This document shows, piece after piece, positions 21,101 through 33,025 of a stretch of DNA of 64,000 nucleotides. The translations under genes were made by a program, and so were the position numbers. This DNA comes from Beaufortia kweichowensis (taxonomy: Eukaryota > Chordata > Actinopteri > Cypriniformes > Gastromyzontidae): assembly GCA_019155185.1 (NCBI GenBank), contig CM032801.1:18375014-18439013 (forward strand), in the 5' to 3' direction. Each line of letters starts with the position of its first letter. The first letter of the stretch is position 1. The notes beneath the pieces were generated by a model, which searched no databases, was not told where the DNA came from, and saw nothing but the letters and a program-made list of their open reading frames with translations.

Positions 21101-22681
21101 GAGAGAGAGAGAGGGGGACAGAACAGAGTAGCATTAGCGTAGCAGCCGTTCCTATGTAGATGTAGGCAGTTATATGTGATAACACATGCAGTATGTAGTA
21201 TGTGTGTGTGCCCGGTTCCAGTTGAGTTAACTGTTGCGGCCTTAGAGAGTTGGATCTGAGATTATGTGAATGCGAGGCTAAAGAGATAAGTCTTTAGTTT
21301 ACTTTTAAACAGTTCGAGTGTGTCTGAGTCCCGGACTTTACTGGGAAGGTCATTCCATAGTTTTGGTGCTAAGTAGGAGAAGGATCTTCCACCTTTAGAT
21401 TTTTTTGATATTCTTGGAACTATTAACAGCCCGCCATTTTGTGAACGCAATGTCCGTGATGGATTGTATGCTGATAGTAGTTCATGGAGGTATAAAGGTG
21501 CTAGGCTATTTAGGGCTTTGTATGTAATTAACAGAATTTTGAAATGTATGCGATACTTTACAGGTAGCCAGTGCAGTGTTGCTAGGAGTGGACTTATGTG
21601 GTCATACTTTTTTGATCTAGTGAGAACTCTAGCAGCTGCATTTTGAACCAGCTGAAGCTTATTTATTTGCTTTGCATGACACCCCCCCAGTAATGAATTA
21701 CAGTAGTAAATTCTGGAGGTCATAAATGCGTGAATTAGCTTCTCTACATCCGAGACAGACAGCATGTGGCGCATCTTTGAAATATTTCTAAGGTGAAAAA
21801 AATGCAGTTCAGCATACATTGGAAATGTGACCATCGAAAGACAGGTTCTTATCTAGAATCACACCTAGGTTCTTGACTGCGGAAGAAGGGACAATGGTGC
21901 AGCCTTCTATAGAGATGTTGTGGACTATCGTGTCGTGTTTGGAGCTATTGGGTTCAATAATCAAAACCTCTGTTTTGTTGGAGTTAAGTAGAAGGAAGTT
22001 GTTTGCCATCCATTTTCTAATATCGTTGATACAGTCTATTAGCTTAGAAAAACAGTGGGTTTTGTCAGGTTCTGAGGAAATATAAAGCTGGGTATCGTCA
22101 GCGTAACAGTGGAAGTTGATGTCATGTTTCTTAATAATATCTCAGAGGGGAAGCATATATAGTGCGAAGACAATGGGACCAAGAACTGATCCCTGTGGTA
22201 CGTCGTATTTTACCTGAGAGTAATAAGATTTTTCCTCGTTAGCATAGACAAAGTGGTAGCGATCAGTTAAATAAGATTTGAACCAGGCTAAGGCTTGACC
22301 ATTAATGCCAACAAGGTTTTCCAGTCTATCGAGTAAGATTGTATGATCTATTGTATCAAAAGCTGCACTGAGGTCGAGTAATATAAGAATAGATGTTTCA
22401 CCGCCGATCTGATGCTAGAAGGAGGTCATTTGTCACTCTGAGCATGGCTGTTTCTGTGCTGTGATGGGGCCTGAATCCTGATTGAAATTTTTCATAGATG
22501 CTATTTTCATTAGGAATGTCTGTAGTTGTTTGGACACAACCTTTTCCAGTATTTTGATAAGAAGGGGAGATTAGAGATTGGTCTAAAGTTGGATAGGTCT
22601 CCCTGGTCGAGATTAGGTTTTTTAATGAGAGGCCTAATAACTGCCATTTTAAAGGCTGCTGGAACATAGCCTAATTCTAAG
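20677..22681 (-). mobile_element. L2/CR1-type LINE (family A, copy 3), 3' part
   Basis: Reverse-orientation copy of the same family as at 15575. The plus-strand tail ATTCAATTCAATTCAATT at 20677 is the 3' end. Moving left to right, one reads the 3' UTR with a GA-rich run (21069-21110), then the C-terminal RT part at 21262-21834 (DVEKLIHAFMTSRIYYCNSL), then FQSGFRPHHSTETAMLRVTN near 22400-22500 and LGYVPAAFKMAVIRPLIKK near 22625-22680. Frameshifts break the ORF. It is interrupted at 22681 by the 1.7-kb TG...CA unit and continues at 31871-32140. Confidence 0.88.
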
Positions 22682-23000
22682 TGTAGTAGGATGAACACTT
22701 ATCATCCTGCTTTTGTAATTGGAGGTTCGGCTCGTGGGAGGGGTACCCGGGTAGTATAAAAAGGGAAGTGTTCTTGTTGATTGACGTCATTCTTGTTGGA
22801 CTGTTGACGTCATCGACGTGCCACTGTTTGGTTCACGCACGCTGACTTTGGGCCGGCGTTGCGGTTGTGTGGTCCGGCTGGGACCTGTCGACATTGTGCT
22901 TATTGAAGCGACGTGTTTGATTGTGGACATCAAGGACGGTAAGGGAACTTTATTTGTTATTGATAATAGGGCAAGGTGTTTTTGTAAATTCAACTCGCAT

Positions 23001-23377
23001 TGTAGTGGCACCTAGTTGCCTTCTTCTGTACCACTTTTTGAAGTCAGTCTACAACCAGTATTTGGAAACACGAGCAAACCAACAGTCTTCTTTTTTGATG
23101 TTTACTTCCAAAAACAATAACTTACATAGACATGGTATGCACGGTCAAAAAACTGTGTTGCTTCCAACGTCTCTTACTTCAAACTAAAACTAACTACATC
23201 CAATCGTTTACGCTATGACGTAGTGCTATCTGATTGGAAGCACAAAATACAGAAATGTTATCAGATCTAAACATTACTAAATTATGCATTTTAAACCAAT
23301 AAATTACTTATGAATTTTCATGAAATAGTTTTTTTTTTTTTTTTTTGATGAACTATAGTCCTTATGTGGCTCTTACA
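23001..23377 (-). repeat. 3' LTR of BEL/Pao element
   Basis: 377 bp. On the minus strand it starts TGTAAGAGCC and ends GCCACTACA. A long run of T (A on the minus strand) lies near 23330-23346. Next to it, at 23378-23400, the minus strand has the purine-rich AGGGGCCGGGTAA, a likely polypurine tract. Confidence 0.92.
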
Positions 23378-23488
23378 TTACCCGGCCCCTAATTGGTTAA
23401 GCAGGAGGATTAAGCAATTATAAACTTAAACATTAAGAGTCAAACTATTTTTAAATGTCCATAAACTATCAACTTGTTTCTTCTTTCT

Positions 23489-24223
23489 TCACTCTTCTGA
23501 CATCGCCTCTTCCAACAAGCACAGTTTGTTTACAGGCCTTTCCAGAGTGTTGGTCTTGGTCTTTATCTTCACTCTTCGTACCATTCCATTGGAATCTGGC
23601 AACGTTTCAACTACTCTTCCCATGAGCCAGGAGTTTCGTGGAGAAGAACTATCCACTATTAACACAACATCTCCCGTCATGAAGTTTCTTCTCGGCTTTA
23701 GCCATTTCTGGCGCTGCTGAAGAAGTGGAAGGTATTCACGTGTCCATCTAGTCCAAAATAAATCCACAAGATACTGGACTTGCTTCCATCTTTTTCTTGT
23801 ATACATGTCATCTTTGCTGAAAATCCCTGGAGGCATGTTGGGTTGAGATTTCAACAGCAATAAATGATTGGGTGTTAGAGGTTCTACGTCATTCACATCA
23901 TCTGAAACAGTTGTAAGAGGCCTGCCATTGATGATGCTTTCGACCTCACACATTATTGTCTGAAGACAATCATCATTTACCGCTTGTTCTTTCAAAAGGG
24001 AGTTAAGGATTCTTCGCACAGTGCGAATTTGTCTTTCCCAAACCCCGCCTTGGTGCGAAGCGGCTGGGCTATTGAATATCCACTTTATTCCATTTGGTTG
24101 CAAGGCCTTTTCAATCTTGTAGTTATCAAGTTGTTGAATGGCTTCTCTCAACTCTCTTTCAGCGGCCACAAAATTTGTGCCGTTGTCAGAACGCATGATG
24201 GTAACTTGACCTCTCCTGCACAT
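23489..24223 (-). pseudogene. BEL/Pao integrase, C-terminal part
   Basis: This frame starts at MCRRGQVTIMRSDNGTNFVA, which carries the second catalytic Asp of the integrase core. ASHQGGVWERQIRTVRRIL follows, with the catalytic Glu. Typical BEL C-terminal text then appears: LTPNHLLLLKSQPNMPPG, RKRWKQVQYLVDLFWTRW and GDVVLIVDSSSPRNSW. It ends at 23489 about 110 bp before the 3' LTR. It is separated from the upstream frame (24313-28011) by frameshifts clustered between about 24225 and 24320. Confidence 0.9.
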
Positions 24224-24312
24224 AAATGTTTACGAATTGCATTAATGCAGGAGTCTGTGTCGAGGCTATCTGCAACCGATGTGCACCGCTCTGAGAGTGA
24301 GGCAAGTGAACA

Positions 24313-27300
24313 TTACACCATACCTTTGACTGTAAATTGACCCCGCTTGACATCAAACGGCCCAAAGAAATCAACGCCGGTATTTGTGAAAGGAGGCTTG
24401 TCTGGCAAGAGCCTATCTTCAGGCAGGTTTGCCATCTTTTGCTCACCAATCTTTCCATTAAACCTGCGGCACACTGTACATTTGTTGATTATCTTTCGAA
24501 TTGCAGAATTGGCTTGTGGGATCCAATACATGCATCTCAGTTGTGCCAAGACATAACTTCGTCCACAGTGTCCTGTTCTTTGGTGGATGTCTCTCAAAAT
24601 CAGTGTAGCAACTTTGCTGTGCTTTGAAAGAATTGTTGGATGTTTAGCATTTTCTGGCATGGCAGACTTGTTGAGTCTTCCACCAACCCTTAACGTGCCA
24701 TCTTGAAGAATCGGATCCAATTTAAACAGCTGACTGCTGCGACTGAGCTGTTTACCTTGCTTCAGTACTTTGATTTCTTCTCCAAACTGTTGTCTTTGAC
24801 TGAACTGGATTATTTCAGATTCTGCAGCAACCAGATCATCCAAGGTTAGTGATTTATTTTCTGTTGCTTTGAATTTTTTCATTTGTTGTTCTAATTTTGA
24901 TCTTTCCTTTTCAGGGTTCTTTTCAGCTTGCCTGATCGCTTTTAACATTTCCTTTCTTTCCTCTTTCAGTTTCCACATATGTTCTTTTACCTTTAAAATC
25001 CAGGCCACTGATCTTTTTAATTTATGCCAGTCCGAGTAATAGTTGATGAGTTTGTCGATTGGTTCTTGGTTTTCTTCAGCTTTGATCATGTTGACTGTAG
25101 CTCCATTCTTGACTTCCGGATCATTTTGCAGGCTTTCTTTCCTTCGCACAGGCTGTTCCGTCCAATCACATTCATTGTTCAGCAAGAAGTCTGGCCCATT
25201 GATCCAGGTTCCTCCTTGCACCAAACTCTTGGCTTTCAGCCCCCTGCTGGCTTGATCTGCAGGATTTTCTGTTGTTCTGATATACTTCCATTGCGATGGC
25301 TTGGTTGCTTCTCGGATCAATGAGATTCTGTTCGCAACAAAAGTTTTGAAACGAGCAGTTTCACTGTCAATATATCTGAGCACTGTAGTGCTGTCTGTCC
25401 AGAAGATAGATTGTTGCAGTGGAACTTGAAGCTCTTGCTGTAACATCTTGTCTATTTTAACAGCGATAACTGCTGCAGTCAACTCGAGTCTGGGAATGGT
25501 GACCAGTTTGAGTGGGGCAACTCTTGACTTCCCTATGAGGAATGCACAATGCTTCTCACCTTGGTTATTCTTTAGCAGCAGATAAGACACAGTGCCATAA
25601 GCGGACTCTGAAGCGTCTGAAAAATGATGTAACTGTGCTGCTGCTGCGCATCCAAAATCTGTAGGTTTCAAACACCTTCTCACACAGAAGGTAGAGAGAT
25701 GACTGACATCTTCAATCCATCTTTTCCAATCTTCAGCATGTTTTCCGCCAATGTTCTCATCCCATCCGTATCGTTCTTTACAAAGATCTCTCAGCAGGAG
25801 TTTAGCGGGCAAGATGACTGGAGCCAGAAAGCCAAGGGGGTCGTAGATGGAATTTACGACTGATAAAATGCCTCTTCTAGTCATCGGTTTGTCTTGCAGT
25901 TTCATACTGTAGGTGAAAGCATCAGATTCTGTGTCCCACTGTACACCGAGTGTCCTCTCGACTGGCAAAGCATCATGTCTTAAATCCAGGTCTTTCACTT
26001 CACTAGCTCTATGTTCTTTAGGGATTGACATCAACACCTTCCTGCTATTGCTCATCCACTTAGTTAAAGTGAAACCTCCGCTGGCACATAGAATACGAAG
26101 ATCTTTAGCCAAAGTTACCGCTTCTTCTTCTTTAGCTACACTCTTCAAACAGTCATCTACGTAGAAGTTGCGCAGAACTGTCTGGACAGCTTCTGGAGAT
26201 ACATCAGCCTTGTGATCTTCAGCAGTTCTTTTCAGTGCATAAGAGGCGACACTTGGTGAAGAAGTGGCTCCGAAGAGATGCACAGTCATTCGGAATTCCT
26301 CCATAGGTTCATTCACCTTGCCGTTGGGCCACCAAAGAAAACGAAGTAGGTCAGCGTCACTCTCTGGCACCTTGACCTGATAAAACATCGACTCGATGTC
26401 CGCTATTATAGCGACTGGCTCCTCACGAAATCTTAAAAGCACACCAATTAACGTGTTGTTCAAGTCGGGTCCTTGGAGCAGTTCACTATTCAGAGACCTT
26501 TCCTGAAACGAAGCTGTGCAGTCGAAGACCACCCGCAACTTTCTTTTCTTTGGGTGATACACCCCATGATGTGGGATGTAAAAAAGCCTGTTGTCGTTAC
26601 GGCTCAGCTGTTGGACCGGAACTTGGACAGCATAGCCTTTATCAATGATGGTCTTCATAAAGCTCTTGTATTCTTCAAAAAATTCAGGATTCTTCTTGAA
26701 CTTTCTAAGCAAACAGGCTATGCGTTGCTCCGCCACACAACGGTTATTAGGCATTTGTAGCTTCTCATTCCTGAGTGGCAGTCCAATGCTGTAATGTCCG
26801 TTCTCAAAAATGGTCGTTTTCTGTACAGACTGCAAAAACTGCTTGTCATCCTGAGACATCTCTTCTCGATCATCATAATTACGCTCTGGAAAATCAGTGT
26901 TATACTGTTGGACAAGCAGCTTCTCAATCTCCATCACAGAAATTCTGTTTACTGCAAAGGTAGGCGTTTTATTACCTGCATCTTCCAGTTCTTTTCTTAC
27001 AGGCCCATTCACAACCCAGCCAATGGCAGTCTTCACAGCATAAGGGCCTCCATCCTTAGAATTAATAACGTGCCATGGCTCCATTGCTCTGGAACAGTTA
27101 GCTCCAATAAGCAGGCCTACATCTGCTTCTATCTCTGGCAAGCGTACTTCATTGAGATAAGGCCACTTCTGGATATCTGACTGTTTAGGTATGTTCTCTG
27201 TGTGAACAGGTATGTTGCTATGAGTGAACACCTTTGGTAGCTCAATGAACTTGGTGTTTTCCAGCCCGCACACTTCCAGGTCTGATATGACGAAACTATT

Positions 27301-28011
27301 CATGAGTTTCTGTTCTCCAGATTTGTCTTGACCCATGGTGTTAAGAAGTATTCGTGTCGGTTTACCTTTAATGTTTAGTTTCTTTTGTAAGTCTTTTGTG
27401 CAGAACGTTGCTGTGCTTCCCGGGTCCAGAAAGGCGTATGTTTCAACACACCTGTCACTCCTTTTTGACTTGATCTTCACTGGTACAATTGACAGCACAC
27501 ATTTCGCTTCTCCGGCCCCCGTGAGGCTACATGACTCTCGCAGAATAGAAACTTGAGCACACGATACTTCACTTTCATGATGATCATCTTTCTTTTCAGG
27601 TGAGATAGAACCTTCTTCTTTTATTATGTGCAAAATGTCTGGATGCTTTAAAGCACACTCTTTACACTCAATTCTTCTTTTGCAGAATTTGCTAAGATGT
27701 CCCGGAACTAGACATCCAAAACACAAGCCCTTCTGTTTTAAGAAATTCACACGCTCTTTATGTGGTTGGCATTTGATTTTGCTGCATGAGGCAAGGGTGT
27801 GAGATTGCTGGCAGTACAAACACGGCTTCTCAAAGGCACTCAGAGTTTTACTTGCGTTTGCTGGCTTAGCGATGCGTTTTTGAGGCTCTTTGCTTTCAGT
27901 GGAAACATTGGTTCTTGAAACTACTTCCACGGACCTCTTTTCTTCCATAATGCTTTTCTTTTTGGTCCGTCTTTCCACTTGGGATTGGGCGACTGTCTGA
28001 GATATTACCAA
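24313..28011 (-). pseudogene. BEL/Pao gag-pol polyprotein: knuckles, protease, RT, RNase H, integrase start
   Basis: 1232 codons are open. In order: zinc-binding CLYCQQSHTLASC, CFGCLVPGHLSKFC and CKECALKHPDILH (about residues 63-125); an aspartic protease with AFLDPGSTATFC; a long RT with HHGVYHPKKRKLRVVFDCTA and the active-site FYVDDCLKSV; RNase H with LHHFSDASESAYGTVSYLLL and FWTDSTTVLRYID; and an integrase zinc domain IHQRTGHCGRSYVLAQLRCM ... CTVCRRFN followed by NTGVDFFGPF, the first core Asp. It shifts frame at both ends relative to gag and the integrase tail, so the polyprotein is not intact. I cannot exclude that some shifts are assembly errors. Confidence 0.93.
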
Positions 28012-29565
28012 AGAGGGGATCCATGGCTATTCTAGCTTGGCGGTCAATGTAACTCACCAAATCAGAAAACTTTGCTCTCCTGCCTCTTTGCTCTTTCATG
28101 TCATAAGCTTCAGCACTAACGTTCCTTCAGTTTGTATGGTAGCTTAGACACCACTGTCCGTAAGTTGGTTGGGTTGTCCATCTCCTCTAAAAATTCTATG
28201 TCTTCCATAGTGTTGCGACATCCAATCAAAAACATAGCATAGGCGCTCAATGCTTTCCCATCATCCGACTTCACTTGAGGCCATTTGAGTGCTTTGTCAA
28301 TGTATGCGCTGGCAATACGTAATTCATCCCCATAGTGCTTATGAAGTAGTCGCTTTGCCTGCGCAGTAGCCTTTGTTAGGTGTCATATGAGCACAGCTGC
28401 GAACAAGCTCCTGAGGTTCCCCGGCCGTAAACTGTTCCAAGAAGTACAATTTGTCTTGATCATTGCTGGTTTTCTGCTCTATTGCGTGCTCAAACGCCCT
28501 CATGAAAGACTTGTACTGTAGCGCATCACCCTTGAACACAGGAATGTCCTTTGTTGGTAGATGAGATAGCTGCTGTTGTTTTACAAGTAGTTCAGTGATT
28601 ACATTCTGTTTTTGCATAACTGCTAGTATGTCATCACCTCCATTAGATTGAGCATTTGGTACATAATTGGAGACCAATTGAGATTGTTGCTGTGTTCGGG
28701 AGTGCCGTGTTTGTGGTTGAACATGAGTGTTCGTATTAGCTTGCTGTGGCAGCATAATGCTGGTTCTTTCCTTCACATGCTCACCTCGTGGCTTTTGCAC
28801 TGCCGCATAGCTACTAAACCCATCTTCAGATCTTTCATATTCTTTAAGCACCCTTATTTTTGCTTTACTTTCAGCTAATGCAGTTTCCAGCTTCAACTCT
28901 TCTTTTTCAGCTTTGATTCTAGCTGCTTCAAACTCAAGCTGTTGCATTTTCTTTAGCGCTGCAGCACGTTCGAGCAGGGCTGCATGTTCCGCTTCCTGTT
29001 TACCTCTTGTTGACGATACTCGTGATACAGCTGAAGTGCGACTCACTTGTGATCCACGTGGGCTGGCATTTGTAACATCGCTGACCCCCACCTGTGAAAC
29101 GCTGTCACTTGCTTTAACAGTTTCTTGCAGATAATCATCCACATTATTTTCTTCTTGCAGTACTCTTTCCACTGGCAGTATGGGTTTTTGCTCAGCTGCA
29201 ATCCAGTTTTTAGTCATTTTCATAAATCCTCTAATCGCTGCCATTTTAGGTTCAAACCAGTTCTCTTGTTCATAGCTTTTTTCATCTTCATTCAAAAGAT
29301 TTGCAACTTCGTTGTTGAGACGGTTAAACTCCTTTAGTGATGCTGAAAAATCACTTTCCATCATATGTTTCACCTTTTGTAAATTTTGAGCATCACCCAT
29401 CATTGTCTCCAACTCGTTTCTTTTGCTTGTCAGAGTTCCTAATGTTCTTCTTCTCTGTGCAATGCACCTCTGCAATCTCTCCTCTAACGCCTTCTCTGTC
29501 ATCTTATGTGACCTTCTCTGTTCCATTGTATCCTCGATACATCTATGTTCATCTTCCTCAGCCAT
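27896..29565 (-). pseudogene. BEL/Pao gag
   Basis: The gag frame starts with the ATG at 29565 (MAEEDEHRCIEDTMEQRRSH) and is open for 408 codons. It shows a coiled-coil-like N-terminal half rich in E, K and R, then the conserved LPTKDIPVFKGDALQYKSFM and RAFEHAIEQKTSNDQDKLYF blocks. At about 28370 a one-base shift ends the frame, and the true sequence goes on in another frame (AQAKRLLHKHYGDELRIAS). Another piece, MKEQRGRRAKFSDLVSYIDR, spans 27896-28099 before a further shift joins the 28011 frame. The gag protein would build the particle core. Confidence 0.88.
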
Positions 29566-30112
29566 CTTACAAATTGCAGAGTAAATGCTCTAATTGTATG
29601 CAAACGTTTCAAGCACTGTCTTCTAATGTACTTTTCTTAATAAAACGAGTGCAATACAACTTCTTAAAGATTGCCATAACTCCACATTGACTGAATCAGA
29701 GTTTTAATATCAGCATACGCTATGCAGAGAAAAGTTCACAAATTTTCGTTCTCTTTCAACTCACTTATCTCGTGCGCCTGTATCACGCCTTTCTTTGACA
29801 ATTCACACAGATAAAGTCCACTCTGTCTCCGTCTTTTGAAGAAAAGTCTCACTCAGCCTCAGCGCTGCAGAAAGGCCACTTCTCTCTTAACAGACAGACT
29901 ACTTAGCCGCTAGCTAGCGGTGCGTATGGAAGCCCGACAAACAGCGGAGAAACTGCGTCCTTGATGACGGTCCTTCGCGGCTAGCTGTGGCCCGTTCCCG
30001 TGTCTCGTTTTCGGCGCTAAAATTCGATCCGCTGCTTCCTCCCACAGCAACAAGCTAGCCACGTCTTCTTCGTTATCCAGCGTAGCTTCGTATTTGCGAG
30101 TTTTTTGACTAA
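29566..30112 (-). other. BEL/Pao leader
   Basis: Untranslated leader between the 5' LTR and the gag start. Just inside the LTR the minus strand reads TTAGTCAAAAAACTCGC, where a primer-binding site is expected, but I could not match it to a tRNA end with confidence. A short minus-strand open frame at 29910-30146 spans into the LTR and is not called. Confidence 0.6.
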
Positions 30113-30489
30113 TGTAGTGGCACCTAGTTGCCTTCTTCTGTACCACTTTTTGAAGTCAGTCTACAACCAGTATTTGGAAACACGAGCAAACCAACAACAG
30201 TCTTCTTTTTGATGTTTACTTCCAAAAACAATAACTTACATAGACATGGTATGCACGGTCAAAAAACTGTGTTGCTTCCAACGTCTCTTACTTCAAACTA
30301 AAACTAACTACATCCAATCGTTTACGCTATGACGTAGTGCTATCTGATTGGAAGCACAAAATACAGAAATGTTATCAGATCTAAACATTACTAAATTATG
30401 CATTTTAAACCAATAAATTACTTATGAATTTTCATGAAATAGTTTTTTTTTTTTTTTTGATGAACTATAGTCCTTATGTGGCTCTTACA
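30113..30489 (-). repeat. 5' LTR of BEL/Pao element
   Basis: 377 bp, nearly identical to 23001-23377. By eye the differences are AACCAACAACAG instead of AACCAACAG, one T fewer in a short run, and a shorter T tract near 30443-30459. The target duplication CGCAT follows at 30490-30494. Confidence 0.92.
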
Positions 30490-31870
30490 CGCATGATGCT
30501 TTGTTTTAGAGTGTGTTCCTTTGCGGTTGTCGTCGCTCTCCCGTGATTTTCTCTCCGGTGTTTTGTCTCCGGTGGTTATTTACTGATCGTGTGCCTGTAC
30601 CAATCTGTATGGATTCGGGGGTATGTATGAATTTCGTTGGCTATTAAGCCAAGAGAAAAGTAATTTATTGTGTTCTCCCTATGATTCTTTCTAGGCGTGA
30701 AGTAAAGCTTTATTCATGGGCTTCTAATCAAGTGGGCTCTGCGCTCTGTCTCGGACGATTGTGGTTCTTTCCTCTCTGCCGGTTGCACCCTAGTGCGCCA
30801 GCTAATGCGAGTCTTGCCGTTACGTTTTCATTACTATTTTTGTTTCATTTTGTATAAATTTAGTATTTAGTTTCTTTTTGAGTCGTTCTGTTTGTTTCTT
30901 TGATAGGGTTTTCTTTTTTTGTTTCGTTTCATTGGTTATTTTTATTAAGTGCAAACTTTTGTTAATATTTGTGTGAATTATTGTTATTTTGAGTTATTGC
31001 TGTTCTTTTGTGAATGCTGTGTTCGTTTAATTGTTTGTTGAAATGTGTGAAGCCATTTGTGTCATGAGCGTGTGTTAAACCTCCATAGTGGTTGATTGAA
31101 TATGGCCATTGTGGTTTAATAATTATTTGATCTAGAGTACCCTGCTTAAACCATCCTATTGGCTTCTTGTTATAAATTGTTTTTTTGTTTTCTTATTTTC
31201 GAAGTGTCTGTTTGGTACTGAACTCTAGTGGGGTTTCCCCGGAGTTATTGTGCTTCTGGATTCATATGTCTTTTTCTTTTGGCAGGGCCTGGGCACCAGA
31301 GTGGAAGGCTAACTCACGATTGTGGTGGTGGTATTTCTCTCACTGTGTGACATACTAAGCACTTGTGAGTGTGTGTGTGCTGTGACTTGCTGTGATCTCT
31401 TGGATGTATGTGGATTTCACTAGGGTTTGATGCCAGTTTTGTATTGGTTGGTAAGCCCTAGACCCCTTGCCTCAGGTAATACCTGCAAATTCTGGCCCAT
31501 TGCCATTCCTACATAATGTTTTAATAATTGTCTTTGTATGTATTTACTCTCTGAATGTTTACATGATCATTGTTTTTATATATAATCTCATTCAGAGTAA
31601 TGTCTCCTTCCTCTTTTTTTAAGATGTGACTGGTTGCTGTGTCGAGTTATGTAAAATCTTGTGTGTAATAAAGTATTTTTATATTATAAATTCAGTGTCT
31701 CTGAGCCCATTAGCATCACGAATCTGTGAATTGCCTTTGTGCTTTGAATCCTTGGGTGAAAGTCCCAAGGTGGCGTAGTCAGCTCTGTGTCGTTAGAATA
31801 TAGTGTATTACGAATTGGGCGTTCTTTTGCCCTCATATGTACACATGTCTAGCAGTCCCGCGCCACGACA

Positions 31871-32140
31871 TAAGGATGAATTAATAATATTGAGCACTGG
31901 TTCCGAAACTGCAGGAAAAACTTCTTTTAGTAGTTTTGTGGGAATGGGATCTAATATACAGGATGATGATTTTGATGAGTTTATTATTTTTTTGAGTTCA
32001 TCCATTTTAATAGCATTGAATGATTCTAGTTGTACTATTGGCATGAAGCGGGACGGGATACTATGGGATATAGAGGTGGCTGGCTGTGTAGATGCAATAT
32101 TGTCCCTAATCTGCTCGATTTTATTATCTAAAATTTCATA
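31871..32140 (-). mobile_element. L2/CR1-type LINE (family A, copy 3), 5' part
   Basis: Continuation of the minus-strand LINE at 20677-22681. On the minus strand it reads FMPIVQLESFNAIKMDELKK and SSSCILDPIPTKLLKEVFPA ... LNIINSSL, the segment that directly precedes LGYVPAAFK in the RT domain. The 5' end, at 32140, is truncated and abuts the family B LINE. Confidence 0.85.
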
Positions 32141-33025
32141 AAGGTATCATCTTGGATGACTGAACACCACCTCCAGCTAAACCTAGCCAAGATTGAGCCC
32201 CTGGTACTTCAGGCCTCACCTACAACACAACACAACCTCACAATTAAATTTGGTAAAACAACCATTACACCATCTAAATCCGTAAGAAACCTTGGTGTAA
32301 TCTTCAATGACCAGCTGTCCTTTACCGAACACATCTCAAGGATATCATGGTCTTGTAGATATGCACTTTACAACATCAGGAAGATCAGGCCATATCTCAC
32401 AGAGCACGCCACCCAACTGCTAGTTCAAGCCCTGGTAATCTCCAGACTGGACTATTGCAATGCTCTTCTGGCTGGTCTTCCTGCACGAGCAATCAAACCA
32501 CTTCAGATGATACAGAACGCAGCAGCAAGACTTGTCTTCCAGGAACCCAAAAGAGCACATGTCACACCTCTCTTCATCTCTCTCCATTGACTACCGGTTG
32601 CTGCCCGCATTAAATTCAAATCATTAATGCTAACATTTAAAACCATCACAAACTCTTCACCCTCATACTTTAACTCTCTTCTACACACCTACAACCCATC
32701 CAGAACCCTGCGCTCAGTGAATGAACGTCAACTGGTGGTATCCTCACAGAAGGACACTAAATCTCTCTCTCGCTCTTTCTTCTTCTCTGTTCCCAGCTTG
32801 TGGAATAATCTCACTAACGCAATCCCATCTGTCACATCCCTCACCTGCTTTAAGAAACAGCTAAAAACACCAACACCTGACATCATAAACACCCTATCCC
32901 TCTTTTCTTTCCTCTACAGGTACTTATCTATCACTGTGAAACATTGTAAACTTTCTAAAGCACTTCTTCATACTATTGTTGCCGCTTTTGATGTGTCACT
33001 TCATTGTCTCCTAAATGTAAATGTA
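32141..33025 (+). mobile_element. L2/CR1-type LINE (family B), right half
   Basis: The RT ORF resumes at about 32150 with SSWMTEHHLQLNLAKIEPLV, the text expected after the left half at 20250-20676. Then come SVRNLGVIFNDQLSFTEHIS, ISRLDYCNALLAGLPARAIK and IQNAAARLVFQEPKRAHVTP. A stop at 32588-32590 is followed by another frame with YFNSLLHTYNPSRTLRSVNE and FFSVPSLWNNLTNAIPSV. The 3' end is at about CTAAATGTAAATGTAAA (33010-33026), an AAATGT-type tail unlike the TTGAA tail of family A. Confidence 0.85.

Larger units (their letters stand above)
23001..30489 (-). mobile_element. BEL/Pao retrotransposon, recent full-length insertion
   Basis: 7489 bp between a perfect 5-bp target duplication CGCAT (22996-23000 and 30490-30494). 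Both LTRs are 377 bp and differ by eye only in small indels (a CAA unit and two T-run lengths), so the insertion is young. On the minus strand the order is 5' LTR, leader, gag, zinc knuckles, protease, RT, RNase H, integrase, 3' LTR, as in BEL/Pao. No env-like ORF is present. Gag-pol is broken by several frameshifts despite the LTR identity. Confidence 0.95.
22682..31870. mobile_element. Unclassified 1.7-kb TG...CA unit, split by BEL/Pao
   Basis: Removing the BEL element (23001-30489 and one CGCAT) leaves about 1695 bp running from TGTAGTAGGATGAAC to GCGCCACGACA. It is flanked by a 4-bp target duplication TAAG (22678-22681 and 31871-31874) that sits exactly in the L2 RT frame, so the empty site reads through as coding sequence. 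The ends are an imperfect inverted pair, TGTAGTAGG and TGTCGTGGC. A TATAAAAAGGG motif lies near 22757 and AATAAA near 31667. No lasting open frame is seen. It fits a long solo LTR of a retrovirus-like element or a noncoding nonautonomous element; strand and family are unresolved. Confidence 0.65.

Noticed and set aside
24984..27556. Plus-strand ORFs inside the BEL element
   Set aside because: Antisense shadows of the 1232-codon pol frame.
23001..30489. Envelope gene in the BEL element
   Set aside because: There is only about 110 bp between the integrase end and the 3' LTR; no env-like frame exists.
30495..31800. Host gene to the right of the BEL element
   Set aside because: No long open frame and no splice-site pattern; target duplication analysis assigns it to the 1.7-kb unit.
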